From Bacillota bacterium (lineage in GTDB: Bacteria; Bacillota; Clostridia; Oscillospirales; Ruminococcaceae): a DNA stretch of 64,000 bases. Within the stretch, counting starts at the first letter, position 1. Each line of letters begins with the position of its first letter. The translations under genes were made by a program, and so were the position numbers. The notes below the pieces were generated by a model. It was not told the DNA's origin. It saw only the letters and a list, made by a program, of their open reading frames with translations, and searched no databases. The DNA is taken from the NCBI GenBank assembly GCA_023460035.1, contig JAEWRN010000019.1, positions 1 through 64,000 on the forward strand, given 5' to 3'. Positions 6,587-15,110 of the stretch are shown piece after piece.

Positions 6587-7259
6587 AAACCACCCATGAT
6601 TCAAAAATATACCCGTCTTGCTGCGTGTCGTACTGGATGCAAAACCCCGGCCCCAATTTTTTGCGCAAGCGGTATACTGTGTTTTTTACCGCACCGTCGT
6701 CGCCCAGCATCGGCTGCTTCCACACTGTTTCATATACCCGCTTTGAGTTGAGTGCCTGCCCCTCGTGCTTTGTTAAGAAAAGCAGCACGGCAAACTCCTT
6801 TTTGGTCAACAGCAGGTCTTTGCCGTTTAAAAAAGCCTGGTTTGCCAAAATGTCAAACTGCAACGCGCCTTTTTGCAATAGCTTTGGCAACTGGTGTGCC
6901 CGCCACAATAGCGCCTCTACCCGGGCAGCCAAAACACGGTAGTCGTACGGCTTTGCAAGGTAATCGTCTGCCCCCGCCGCAAAGCCTTGCACCGTGTCGT
7001 CGTTTGAGCCCAGTGCCGTCAGCAGCAATACCGGCAGGTTTGTTTTTTTGCGCAGCTGCTGTAAAAATTCCAACCCGCTGCCGTCGGGCAGCATAATATC
7101 CAGCACCACCACATCTGGGTTTTGGGCCAGCAGCTGCTCGCGCGCCTGCGTCAAATTCATGGCAATGGCAACCTGATACCCCAACAGCTCCAGCATATCC
7201 TTATTGGCAAGCTGAATGCGCGGGTTATCCTCAACAAGCAGCAGTTTTGCTTTCGGCAT
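6585..7259 (-). CDS. OmpR-family response regulator
   Basis: A 224-residue two-domain regulator. The receiver (residues 4-118) has the acidic pair E10/D11, phosphoacceptor D54 in VVLDIMLPDG, the conserved Thr in LLLTALG and the Lys in AKPYDY. The winged-helix DNA-binding domain (about 128-222) ends in the usual LRKKLG...GYIFE pattern. The start at 7259 is chosen for its GGGGGG site; it overlaps the kinase gene by 29 bases, so the two are translated together. The regulated genes are not evident; the adjacent secreted protein is a candidate. Confidence 0.85.
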   Translation of the reverse strand: MPKAKLLLVEDNPRIQLANKDMLELLGYQVAIAMNLTQAREQLLAQNPDVVVLDIMLPDGSGLEFLQQLRKKTNLPVLLLTALGSNDDTVQGFAAGADDYLAKPYDYRVLAARVEALLWRAHQLPKLLQKGALQFDILANQAFLNGKDLLLTKKEFAVLLFLTKHEGQALNSKRVYETVWKQPMLGDDGAVKNTVYRLRKKLGPGFCIQYDTQQDGYIFESWVV

Positions 7260-8544
7260 CGGCGCCCCCCTTTTGGTGCAACGGCAGTACAACGGTGACG
7301 GCCGTGCCCTTGTTTTGTGTGCTGTCGATTGTGATCGTACCGCCGTGGCCCTTTACAATTTGGCGGCAGATGGCAAGCCCAAGGCCGCTGCCACGGCCAT
7401 CTGTTACACCGCGCTCAAACACATGGGCCAGCAGCTGTGGCGCAATACCCACACCGGTATCTTGCACCGTTATGGTGGCGGCACCCGCGGCAGCCATAAC
7501 GCCAACACAGACCTGCCCCTGCTGGGTATGCGTTGCCGCGTTGCTGAGCAGGTTTGAAATCAGTTGCACCAACTGGTCGGCATTGCCGACCACCTGCACC
7601 GGGGTTTGGGGCAGGGCCAGCTGCAACAGGTTGCCCTTTTTTTCAAGCAGGCTGCGGTATGCTTCCGCCGTGGTGCGCAAAATATGGCAAAGGTCCTGCA
7701 CGGCTTTTTGCTCGCCGGTCTCTTGCAGTGACGCCAGCCGCAGGGTGCTGTCCACAAGGCGCGAAAGCCGCATTACTTCTTCCTGCACCAGCGCATGGGA
7801 CTCGCGAATTTTTTCTATATCCCCCTGCCGGCCCAGCTCTAACAGGGCTTCGGCCCGCTGGGTATGCACCGAAATTACAGTGAGCGGGGTTTTTAATTCG
7901 TGCGAAATGTTGCCAAACAGTTCGGTTTTCATGCGGTTCAACTGGCCCAGCAGGACATTTTGCTCGGCAAGCTGCCGCTGCTGTTCGTTATACAGCTTAA
8001 AGTGAAAATAAAGCATGGCACCCAGCACGACACTCACCGACACAAAACCCAGGATTATGTCGGTCAGCAGGTCTTGTTCTGTGCCCCATGCGTTGACATA
8101 GCCAGGGTGAAAAAACGCGACGATGCAGATAGAAAAATAAAGCAGCAGCTCTAGCACCGACATAAGGACGGCCTTTTTGCCGGTCAGCATTAAAATAGTA
8201 AAGGCGACCGCAAACACAAAAAAACTAGGCATACCGCTGTGGTACCCGCCCGCCGTAAAAAACAAAAACGGAAACAGCCCGATAAAAATAGCAACGATGG
8301 TGATCAAATAGCAAAGCTGGTACCTGCCGGTGCGCCTGGAATACCGCAGCAGCGCATAAGAAAGGCAGGCCGAAGCGGTATTACCCGCAATGTTTTGCCA
8401 CCCCGCGTGGGTGCCCACCCCCACAACTGCCATCGCAAGGCTGACCAGTGTACCGCCCACGGCAAGCACATTGAACAGCCGCACCCGAAAGTCGAGCGCA
8501 GGGCCAAAATACGAATGGGCAAATTGTATCAGCCTGTTTTTCAT
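7231..8544 (-). CDS. Membrane sensor histidine kinase
   Basis: The 437-residue protein has about six transmembrane helices in residues 20-182 and no large external domain, so it likely senses a membrane-associated or small signal. There is no obvious HAMP; a short coiled coil (185-210) leads to the HisKA domain with SHELKTP (phosphorylated H215). The ATPase domain has the N box (LISNLLSNAATH), G1 (DTGVGIAP) and G2 (GSGLGLAICRQIV). The start at 8544 (AGGTGA ahead) puts the promoter at 8628-8666 directly upstream. It forms a kinase-regulator pair with the overlapping downstream gene. Confidence 0.85.
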   Translation of the reverse strand: MKNRLIQFAHSYFGPALDFRVRLFNVLAVGGTLVSLAMAVVGVGTHAGWQNIAGNTASACLSYALLRYSRRTGRYQLCYLITIVAIFIGLFPFLFFTAGGYHSGMPSFFVFAVAFTILMLTGKKAVLMSVLELLLYFSICIVAFFHPGYVNAWGTEQDLLTDIILGFVSVSVVLGAMLYFHFKLYNEQQRQLAEQNVLLGQLNRMKTELFGNISHELKTPLTVISVHTQRAEALLELGRQGDIEKIRESHALVQEEVMRLSRLVDSTLRLASLQETGEQKAVQDLCHILRTTAEAYRSLLEKKGNLLQLALPQTPVQVVGNADQLVQLISNLLSNAATHTQQGQVCVGVMAAAGAATITVQDTGVGIAPQLLAHVFERGVTDGRGSGLGLAICRQIVKGHGGTITIDSTQNKGTAVTVVLPLHQKGGADAESKTAAC

Positions 8545-8627
8545 GCTTTCACCTGCTACGTTTTTATTTGCACTGCACCATAACTGCCGGGCTGGCTGTT
8601 CGCGTTCTGCCAAAGGTTTAAAACAAA

Positions 8628-8666
8628 GATAAGTTTATCATACTTCTATTTTTGGCAAAATGTAAA
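8628..8666 (-). promoter_or_regulatory. Promoter of the histidine kinase operon
   Basis: On the minus strand TTTACA (8661-8666) and TATGAT (8637-8642) are 18 bases apart. A 12-bp palindrome GATAAGTTTATC (8628-8639) overlaps the -10 and could be an operator. Confidence 0.55.
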
Positions 8667-8785
8667 GCGGTTTTGTTTTTTACCCTGTTGTTCCTACAAA
8701 AAATTTACACCGGTACACGCGCGCATTAAAAGCCCGGCCACCTGACACAAATCACTGCACTAAAACATCTCTGTACATTTAGGCA

Positions 8786-8828
8786 TTGACAAAGCGCAAC
8801 CTATTGCGTATAATACGCAATAGGTTGC
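8786..8828 (+). promoter_or_regulatory. MarR-type promoter with a 33-bp palindromic operator
   Basis: A near-perfect promoter (TTGACA 8786-8791, 17-bp spacer, TATAAT 8809-8814) drives the following three genes. The palindrome spans 8796-8828: GCAACCTATTGCGTAT, a central A, then the exact complement. It covers most of the spacer and the whole -10, so a bound MarR dimer would block RNA polymerase. Confidence 0.85.
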
Positions 8829-8857
8829 ATATTTATTTTAAACAAAGGGGCTTACCT

Positions 8858-9313
8858 ATGAAAATCCCACAGAACACACAATATGTTTTATTTGGCGGCA
8901 GCTTTGTGCTTGCCAACAAGCTGCAGCTGGTGGCCGACCAAACCGTGCAGGGGCTTTCGACCAAACAGTGGTTTTTGCTGCGCAATTTAAAAGACCTGCC
9001 CGCCGACCCGCCGCCCACCATTACCACCCTGGCAAAAGAGACCGACACCACCCGCCAAAATGTGAGCAAAATGCTGGAGGTGTTGCAGCGGCAGGGCTAT
9101 GTGGTGTTGCAGGGCAGCACAAAAGACCATCGCAGCCAAACCGTGACCATGACCCCCGCGGGCCACGCCGTGTTGCAGCAGATGGCCGCGCAGGCGGCAC
9201 CCTTTTTTGACGCGCTGTTTTGCGGTATCGGCCCCGCGGAGTGCGAAGCCGCCGCCGCGGTGGTGGTGCGGCTGATTGAAAACCTGAACCGCATGCAGGG
9301 GGAAGCCGAATGA
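8858..9313 (+). CDS. MarR-family transcriptional regulator
   Basis: A 151-residue winged-helix regulator: the recognition helix lies about residues 55-80 (TTRQNVSKMLEVLQRQGYV) and the wing has KDHRSQTVTMT with the Asp-x-Arg pair of MarR proteins (about 90-100). The start at 8858 is used because AAAGGGG precedes it and the promoter and operator lie just upstream. It heads an operon with an FMN-binding protein and a flavodoxin-domain protein (4-base overlaps), so it probably represses this redox pair until a ligand or oxidant is sensed. No redox-active Cys stands out. Confidence 0.85.
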   Translation: MKIPQNTQYVLFGGSFVLANKLQLVADQTVQGLSTKQWFLLRNLKDLPADPPPTITTLAKETDTTRQNVSKMLEVLQRQGYVVLQGSTKDHRSQTVTMTPAGHAVLQQMAAQAAPFFDALFCGIGPAECEAAAAVVVRLIENLNRMQGEAE

Positions 9314-9702
9314 AACACAAAAAAAGAACGATAGTGGCCCTGCTGGCAGCCGCCTTGGTGCTGGCGCTGGCCGCTTTGGTATGGCAAAATTTACCCCGGC
9401 GAATCACAGCAACCGACACGGCGTTTGACCTTTGCCAGCTTGCAGACGGCCGGTATGTGGGCAGCTGTGACAACGGGCCCGTCAAGGTGGTTGTTGCGGT
9501 TGACGTGCAAAGCCACGCGATTGCCGGTATAAAAATTTTAAAGCACGACAACGGCCGGGGCAACGCGGCAAACGCGATTACCGCCGATGTGGTACGCCGG
9601 CAAAGTGTAGAGGTGGACACGGTGGCCGGGGCAACCTATAGCTCGGACACTATTTTAAAAGCGGTTGAAACCGCATTGGCGAAAGGACAGGTTGAAGAAT
9701 GA
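9310..9702 (+). CDS. Membrane-anchored FMN-binding domain protein
   Basis: The 130-residue protein has an N-terminal membrane anchor (about residues 7-27) and one FMN-binding domain (FMN_bind family, about 40-125). The domain carries DGRYVGSCDNGPVKVVVAVD and, near the end, DTVAGATYSS, whose Thr is the residue to which FMN is covalently attached in RnfG/NqrC-type proteins. It would act as an electron carrier on the outer face of the membrane. It overlaps marR and the flavodoxin gene by ATGA at both ends, so the three are co-translated. Confidence 0.8.
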   Translation: MKHKKRTIVALLAAALVLALAALVWQNLPRRITATDTAFDLCQLADGRYVGSCDNGPVKVVVAVDVQSHAIAGIKILKHDNGRGNAANAITADVVRRQSVEVDTVAGATYSSDTILKAVETALAKGQVEE

Positions 9703-10253
9703 ACTTACTGGTAGCATACGAATCAAAATACGGGTTTACCAAAACCTACGCGCAGTGGCTTGCCGGCGACCTTGGCGCCACCCTGCTGCCCGCAAAAGAG
9801 GTGACACCCAGCATGCTGCAGGCGTGCGACGGGTTTGTTTACGGCGGCGGCCTGTACGCCGGCGGGGTGAGCGGCATTGCACTGCTGACCAAAAATTTTG
9901 AAGTGCTTCGGCACAAGCCGCTGTATCTGTTTACCGTTGGCGCGGCGGATGTGGCCGACGACACCAATGTAGCGCATATTCGCGCATCACTTGCCCGCAC
10001 GCTGACCCCCGACATGCTGCAAACCATCCACCTTTACCACCTACGGGGCGGCATGCGGTATTCACAAATGAGCTTTGTGCACCGCACCATGATGAACATG
10101 ATGGTAAAAACGCTGCGCAAAAAGCCGGAAAACGAGCAGACGGCAGACGACAAAGCCATGTTAGAGACCTGGGGACAGGATGTTGATTTTACCGACCGCG
10201 CGGCGTTGGCCCCACTAGTTGCCGACATTAAAGCCCATATGGCCGCACAGTAA
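9699..10253 (+). CDS. Flavodoxin-domain protein (HemG-like flavodoxin family)
   Basis: A 184-residue single-domain flavoprotein. The FMN phosphate loop is YESKYGFTKTYA (residues 7-18), followed by GFVYGGGLYAGGVSG (about 45-60), the second FMN-contact loop. It resembles the Flavodoxin_5 family that includes protoporphyrinogen oxidase HemG, but the rest is too divergent to claim that reaction. As the last gene of the MarR operon it probably exchanges electrons with the FMN-binding membrane protein. Confidence 0.75.
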   Translation: MNLLVAYESKYGFTKTYAQWLAGDLGATLLPAKEVTPSMLQACDGFVYGGGLYAGGVSGIALLTKNFEVLRHKPLYLFTVGAADVADDTNVAHIRASLARTLTPDMLQTIHLYHLRGGMRYSQMSFVHRTMMNMMVKTLRKKPENEQTADDKAMLETWGQDVDFTDRAALAPLVADIKAHMAAQ

Positions 10254-10362
10254 TGCGTAACTGCCAAAAACCGGCGGTACAAACCCGCACACAACCGGCT
10301 TGCGGCATGGTGCCAAAACCCCATACTGCCGGCGGGCTTTTGGGGCAGTAACAAACTAGTAC

Positions 10363-10393
10363 GAAAGGCCCGGCCCGGCGCGCCGGGCCTTTC
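10363..10393 (+). terminator. Terminator of the MarR redox operon
   Basis: GAAAGGCCCGG (10363-10373) pairs with CCGGGCCTTTC (10383-10393), followed by AATTTTTT. Between here and the promoter at 10541 nothing else is recognised. Confidence 0.85.
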
Positions 10394-10540
10394 AATTTTT
10401 TGCCGCCAACAGAGCCCCTTTTTTGCCCCTGCCCGCAACAGATTGCTTTAAAAAAATTTTTTGCCGCCGCCCCTGCCGCTTACCCGCCGCGCACCACAGC
10501 CGCCGGGGGCGAACTGCTTTATCACACTGCCTTGCGGTGA

Positions 10541-10569
10541 TTTACAAAAAGGCCCGAATACGCTATGAT
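10541..10569 (+). promoter_or_regulatory. Promoter of the MATE exporter gene
   Basis: TTTACA (10541-10546), 17-bp spacer, TATGAT (10564-10569), about 75 bases before the TTG start. Confidence 0.65.
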
Positions 10570-10643
10570 AGAGGCGCCCGGTTTGTGATGGCAAACGCCT
10601 TTCGCCCCGGGCCGCATCGCGTGTTAAAGGGGAATTAAACATT

Positions 10644-12017
10644 TTGCAAAAAGAATATCTGATTCATGAAAAACCGTTCAAAGCGCTGTTGATACTGGCA
10701 CTGCCCATCATCATTGGCAACCTGTTTCAACAGCTTTACACCATGGTGGACTCGATGGTTGTGGGCCGCATGGTGGGCGAGGGTGCCCTTGCCGCTGTGG
10801 GGGCGTCTTATGCGCTGACTACGGTGTTTGTTTCGGTTGCCATTGGCGGGGGCATTGGCGCTTCGGTGCTGACCAGCCGTTATTTTGGGGCCCGGCAGTA
10901 TACGGATATGAAACGCATTGCCCGGCTTTCACTGCTGACCTTCCTTGCCGTCGGCGTGCTGCTGGGGGCGCTGGGGGTGCTTGCCTGCCGGCAAATTTTA
11001 GTTTTGCTGCAAACGCCGGCCGATATTTTAGACATTGCCGTCACCTACCTTAACATCTACTTTTTCGGGCTGCCCTTTTTGTTCTTATATAATGTGGTGT
11101 CTGCGCTGTTCAACGCGCTGGGGCGCTCGCGCATCCCGCTGTATTTGCTTATTTTTTCTTCTTTATTTAATATCGCGCTGGATATTTACATGGTCGGCCC
11201 GCTGCAAATGGGGGTCGCCGGTGCCGCGTGGGCCACGCTGATTGCGCAGGGCATTGCCGCCATGGTGTCGCTTTTGCTGTTTATCAAAGAGATGCGCAGC
11301 TACACCCAGCCCGCGGCCAGCGGGCAAACGCTGCGCGAATTGCGCAAAATGGGGGCCATTGCACTGCCTTCTATTTTGCAGCAGTCTACCGTATCCATCG
11401 GCATGATGCTGGTGCAGTCGGTCGTAAACAGCTTTGGCACCCAAACGCTGGCCGGGTTTTCTGCCGCAATGCGGGTAGAAAGCCTGTGCCTGGTGCCCAT
11501 GGTGGGCCTTGGCAACGCAATGTCGCCGTATACCGCACAAAATTTAGGCGCGGGGCAGCAGCTGCGGGTGCGCCGCGGCTACCGCGCGGGGCTGGTGCTG
11601 GTAGGGCTGTTTGCGCTGTTGATTGCCGCCGCGCTGGAGCTGTTTTACAGCCCGATTATCGGTTTGTTTTTGGGGCAGAACGGCACCGCGCTTGCCGGGG
11701 CAACCGGCAGCGGATACCTGCGGTACATGGGCTGGTTTTATGCCCTGCTGGGCTTTAAAATGGTCACCGACGGTGTGCTGCGCGGCGCGGGCGACATGGT
11801 GATGTTCACCGTTGCAAACCTTGCCAACCTGACGCTGCGCGTCTCCTTAGCCGCGTTTCTTGCCCCGCGCTACGGCATCCAGATGGTGTGGTATGTCGTG
11901 CCGCTGGGCTGGGCAGTGAACGGCATTTTGTCGCACAGCCAGTACCGCACCGGCCGCTGGGCCCGCAGTGCCACCAAAAAGCCACAAAGTGGCAGTGCGG
12001 CCCCGCCCGCACCCTAA
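10644..12017 (+). CDS. MATE-family multidrug/metabolite exporter
   Basis: The 457-residue protein has twelve predicted membrane helices in two MatE halves. The first half shows the family pattern ALPIIIGNLFQQLYTMVDSM (residues 17-36) and the second repeats ALPSILQQSTVSIGMMLVQ (about 240-258). It would export a cationic or bulky compound in exchange for Na+ or H+. Translation starts at TTG 10644 with AAAGGGG about 10 bases before. The acyltransferase gene starts only 55 bases after its stop without a terminator between, so the two are probably one transcript, hinting at export of a product. Confidence 0.85.
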   Translation: MQKEYLIHEKPFKALLILALPIIIGNLFQQLYTMVDSMVVGRMVGEGALAAVGASYALTTVFVSVAIGGGIGASVLTSRYFGARQYTDMKRIARLSLLTFLAVGVLLGALGVLACRQILVLLQTPADILDIAVTYLNIYFFGLPFLFLYNVVSALFNALGRSRIPLYLLIFSSLFNIALDIYMVGPLQMGVAGAAWATLIAQGIAAMVSLLLFIKEMRSYTQPAASGQTLRELRKMGAIALPSILQQSTVSIGMMLVQSVVNSFGTQTLAGFSAAMRVESLCLVPMVGLGNAMSPYTAQNLGAGQQLRVRRGYRAGLVLVGLFALLIAAALELFYSPIIGLFLGQNGTALAGATGSGYLRYMGWFYALLGFKMVTDGVLRGAGDMVMFTVANLANLTLRVSLAAFLAPRYGIQMVWYVVPLGWAVNGILSHSQYRTGRWARSATKKPQSGSAAPPAP

Positions 12018-12072
12018 AAAACGGCGGTGCCAAAACAACCTGTGTCAGTGCTTTATAAAAGAGGGTATGTGG

Positions 12073-13335
12073 ATGCAACACGATGTATTTGCCGCACAGC
12101 CGTTTGACTGCATGCAGTGTTTTTATGCCGGGGTGCAGGGGCCGGTGATTCGCGCCTGCATCACCTTTGGTGGTACGCTGCCGCTGCCATTGCTGCAACA
12201 GGCGGCAGAGCAAACGGCTGCTGCCGTGCCGCTGCTGCGCTGCACCTTTGATGCGGCACACCGGCGCTGGCAGCAGCGCGGGTTTTGCGCCGGCGATTTA
12301 GTGCATGCGCTGCCACTACCCGGCCCACAGCCCAGCCAAAGCGAAATGGATGCCGTCTTACTGCGCCCGCTGGCCGGGGACGGGCCGCCGGTACAGCTTT
12401 TTTTGCTGCACGGCACCCGGCAGGATGTATTGTGTGTGCTGTTTAGCCATCTGCTGGGCGACGGGGCGGCATTTCAGCAATATTTGCAGCTGCTTGCGGC
12501 TTGCATGCGCGCCGTTGCGGCAGGCACCCCGGCCCCCGGCCCGCTGCCGGGCACCCGCAGCTTTACCACCCTGCTGCACCGGCTACCGCCGCGGCGCAGG
12601 CTGCAACTGTTAAAAGCAAAAGCCCCAAAAGCAAAGCAAACCCCGCAAATGATCTTGCCGCGGCAGGGCGGCACCACGCCACGGCTGGTTAAAGTGGTGC
12701 TGCCCGCACCGCAGGTGGCGCTGCTGCGCCGCTTTGCCAAAGCCCACGGCGCCACTTTTAACGACTTACTGCTCACCGCCACTTTGTGCGCCCTTGCGGC
12801 GGCGACTGGCAGCAGCCGGGTGACAATCCCCTGCCCGGTCGATCTGCGGCGCACTCTTGGCGCGGCAGCGACGGCAAGCCTTTGCAACCTGACCTCAAAC
12901 TATTGGTGCAGCGCCGCCCCCGCAGGCGAAGCTTTTACCACGACCCTTGCGGGCGTTGCCCGCGAGATGCAGGCACAAAAAAACAACGACGGCTGCCTGA
13001 AAGGCCCGGTATTGCTGCACCTGCTGTTTCGGCTGCTGCCTTTGCGGTTGTTGCGGCCGCTGTTTTACCGTCTGTCGCCCATACCGGTGACGTCTTACAC
13101 CAACCTCGGCATTTTAAATGACGAGCTGTTGCAGTTTGGCGCGGTGCCCGTGCAAGGCGCTTTTTTGTGCACGGCCATCAAACCCGCACCTTATTTTCAG
13201 CTTTCTGTCTGCACCTTTCGCGGCGCGTGCACACTGTCGAGCTGCTTTTTTGGCGGCGATGCAGACGCCGCACAGATTACCGGCTTTTTGCAGGGCATTG
13301 CTACCACCCTTACCAGGCTGGTGGCGGCAGAGTGA
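12073..13335 (+). CDS. Condensation/alcohol-acetyltransferase-like acyltransferase
   Basis: The 420-residue protein has the chloramphenicol acetyltransferase-fold signature HxxxDG (H126, D130, G131 in FSHLLGDGAAF) and, in the second half, IPCPVDLRRTL and SNYWCSA, the pattern seen in condensation-domain relatives and alcohol acyltransferases that join an acyl-CoA or carrier-bound acyl group to an alcohol or amine. It is a single domain with no carrier protein nearby, so a small-molecule acyltransferase is likelier than peptide synthesis. The ATG at 12073 has GAGGG 7 bases upstream; ATG 12067 would be too close. It follows the MATE exporter, which may export its product. Confidence 0.6.
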   Translation: MQHDVFAAQPFDCMQCFYAGVQGPVIRACITFGGTLPLPLLQQAAEQTAAAVPLLRCTFDAAHRRWQQRGFCAGDLVHALPLPGPQPSQSEMDAVLLRPLAGDGPPVQLFLLHGTRQDVLCVLFSHLLGDGAAFQQYLQLLAACMRAVAAGTPAPGPLPGTRSFTTLLHRLPPRRRLQLLKAKAPKAKQTPQMILPRQGGTTPRLVKVVLPAPQVALLRRFAKAHGATFNDLLLTATLCALAAATGSSRVTIPCPVDLRRTLGAAATASLCNLTSNYWCSAAPAGEAFTTTLAGVAREMQAQKNNDGCLKGPVLLHLLFRLLPLRLLRPLFYRLSPIPVTSYTNLGILNDELLQFGAVPVQGAFLCTAIKPAPYFQLSVCTFRGACTLSSCFFGGDADAAQITGFLQGIATTLTRLVAAE

Positions 13336-13401
13336 TGCGAAACCCCGCTGCCCCGGCATAACAATAAAATACCGCCCTTGCCCTTTTAAAAATTTGAGCC
13401 C

Positions 13402-13430
13402 ACACCCACAGTTTTGCCGCCTGCGGGTGT
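13402..13430 (+). terminator. Terminator of the MATE-acyltransferase pair
   Basis: ACACCCACAG pairs with CTGCGGGTGT (one mismatch), followed by TTTTTTATT. Confidence 0.75.
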
Positions 13431-13457
13431 TTTTTATTGCCCCGCGCCGCACAGTGC

Positions 13458-13504
13458 TTGACTTTGCACTAGCACCAGAATATAATACTTGTTATACAAG
13501 TATT
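13458..13504 (+). promoter_or_regulatory. Promoter with palindrome at the start site
   Basis: TTGACT (13458-13463), 17-bp spacer, TATAAT (13481-13486). The inverted repeat AATACTTG-N5-CAAGTATT (13484-13504) overlaps the end of the -10 and the expected start point, which suits a repressor site. It drives a gene that is now broken. Confidence 0.7.
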
Positions 13505-13548
13505 ACTTTTCTTACTTTTTAATATTGCTTTTACAGGGGGCAACAAAA

Positions 13549-13994
13549 ATGGGCATTTTGCAATGGGCAGGCCTTGTGTTATTGCTGGTACTGCTGGCGG
13601 GCCTGCTTGCCGCCGCGGGGTACATTTTTTACTGTACCCATTACTGGCAGCCGGGCGCCGCCAAAACCGCAAGGGCCGGCTTTACCGAAAAAGAGGCCAC
13701 GCTGCCGGGCGGCGCGGTGCTGCACTATGCCGAGGGCCCCGCAAACGGCACTGCGCTACTGCTAATCCACGGGCAAACCGGCGCGTGGCAGGACTACCAA
13801 AAGGTACTGCCCGCCCTCAGCCGGCACTGGCATGTGTTTGCGGTGGATTGCTACGGCCACGGCGGGTCTTCGCACGACGCCGCGCTGTGGAATTGCTGGC
13901 GCAGGGCGAGCTGATTGAGCTGCAAAGCAACCACGACATTCACCGCACCCACCCCAAAGTGTTTTTAGACGCAGTCGGGCGGCTGCGGCACTGA
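13549..13994 (+). pseudogene. Alpha/beta hydrolase with a large internal deletion
   Basis: The first frame (ATG 13549, GGGGG ahead) gives a membrane anchor (about residues 5-28) and the N-terminal half of an alpha/beta hydrolase: the oxyanion-hole HGQTG (about 73-77) and FAVDCYGHGGSS (about 96-107). It then runs into a stop at 13914. From about 13895 another frame continues with VELLAQGELIELQ and SNHDIHRTHPKVFLDAVGRL, the typical C-terminal piece with the catalytic His, ending at 13994. The nucleophile-elbow part (GxSxG) and the acid residue are missing, so about 100-130 residues and the frame have been lost. The promoter and RBS are still intact, which suggests a recent loss. Confidence 0.75.
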
Positions 13995-14011
13995 CAACCG
14001 GGCAACTTAAC

Positions 14012-14043
14012 AAAAACAACACGGCGGCGGCCGTGTTGTTTTT
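14012..14043 (+). terminator. Terminator of the broken hydrolase gene
   Basis: A perfect 14-bp stem (14012-14025 with 14030-14043) with a GGCG loop, running into a T tract. Confidence 0.85.
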
Positions 14044-14050
14044 TTGCGCC

Positions 14051-14079
14051 TTGGCGCGCAAAGCCGCCGCTAATATGAT
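14051..14079 (+). promoter_or_regulatory. Promoter of the AraC-type regulator
   Basis: TTGGCG (14051-14056), 17-bp spacer, TATGAT (14074-14079). The run of nine G (14101-14109) between this promoter and the TTG start serves as the ribosome binding site. Confidence 0.55.
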
Positions 14080-14115
14080 ACAATAGGCTAAAACCATGCT
14101 GGGGGGGGGTACCGT

Positions 14116-15063
14116 TTGAAGGATATTGTCACCTTGCAGTTTCGCGGCAGCAGCCGCGAAGAGCTGCTGCCGGGTTTTGAAGCAGACTTCCCCTGCATTG
14201 CGTCCCGCACGCACCTTACCCACACGATGCCCTGGCACTGGCACAAAGAGCTGGAGCTTTTTTATGTCGAAAACGGCGCGCTGGAGTACATGACCCCCGG
14301 CGGCAAAATGGTATTTCCCGCGGGCAGCGGCGGGCTGGTGAATGCCAACGTACTGCACACCACCAGCCCCTGCCCCGGCGCAGGCGGCGGCAAAACAGTA
14401 CAATTATTATACCTGTTTGACCCGTCGCTAGTTGCGGGCGCACCCGGCGGGCGTATTGAAAAACAGTATGTATCCCCCCTTGTCAATAACCCCGCCGCCG
14501 AATTGCTGGTATTACAACCGGGTAACCCTGCCCATGCCGAGGCATTACAGCAGCTTTACCGCTCGTTTTGCCTCAACCAAACCGATGCCGCGTATGAGTT
14601 ACGTTTGCGCGCTGTACTCTCTGCCCTTTGGGTGCCCCTGCTGGCCCTTTGCCCCCCACCACCGGGCAACCCTGCCGCCCGCGGCGGGCAGGGAGATAAA
14701 ATTAAACAGATGATGGTGTATATTCACGAGCACTACCCCGAAAAGCTGACCACCGCGCAGATTGCCGCCGCGGCTTATATCAGCGAGCGGGAATGTTTTC
14801 GCGCATTTCGCGAAGCGCTGCAAACCACCCCCATGGCCTACCTGCGCGACTGGCGGCTGCAACAGGCAAGGCTGCTGCTGGAAGCCGGGCGCCAGCCGGT
14901 GACCGAGATTGGCCACCGGTGCGGCCTTGGCAGCAGCAGCTACTTTGCCAAAATTTTTCACGGGCAGGTGGGCTGTACCCCGCTTGCCTACCGCCAGCAT
15001 TGGCAGGATTGTGTTATTTCTGGGCAGAGTTTGGATAGTTTTGGCCCCACCGGCGCAGTATAA
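14116..15063 (+). CDS. AraC-family regulator with cupin sensor domain
   Basis: A 315-residue regulator. The N-terminal cupin (about residues 25-110) has HTMPWHWHKELELFYV and a later GSGGLVNANVLHT, the AraC_binding pattern for sugars or other small ligands. The C-terminal double helix-turn-helix (about 195-295) has LTTAQIAAAAYISERECFR and the second-motif VTEIGHRCGLGSSSYFAKIF. The start is the TTG at 14116, preceded by nine consecutive G; length changes in that tract could alter translation. Target genes are unknown; the small gene immediately downstream or the hydrolase upstream are candidates. Confidence 0.8.
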   Translation: MKDIVTLQFRGSSREELLPGFEADFPCIASRTHLTHTMPWHWHKELELFYVENGALEYMTPGGKMVFPAGSGGLVNANVLHTTSPCPGAGGGKTVQLLYLFDPSLVAGAPGGRIEKQYVSPLVNNPAAELLVLQPGNPAHAEALQQLYRSFCLNQTDAAYELRLRAVLSALWVPLLALCPPPPGNPAARGGQGDKIKQMMVYIHEHYPEKLTTAQIAAAAYISERECFRAFREALQTTPMAYLRDWRLQQARLLLEAGRQPVTEIGHRCGLGSSSYFAKIFHGQVGCTPLAYRQHWQDCVISGQSLDSFGPTGAV

Positions 15064-15110
15064 TGACAGTGTGCTGAACGCACTATTTTAGAATGCTCGG
15101 GGGGCCCATG

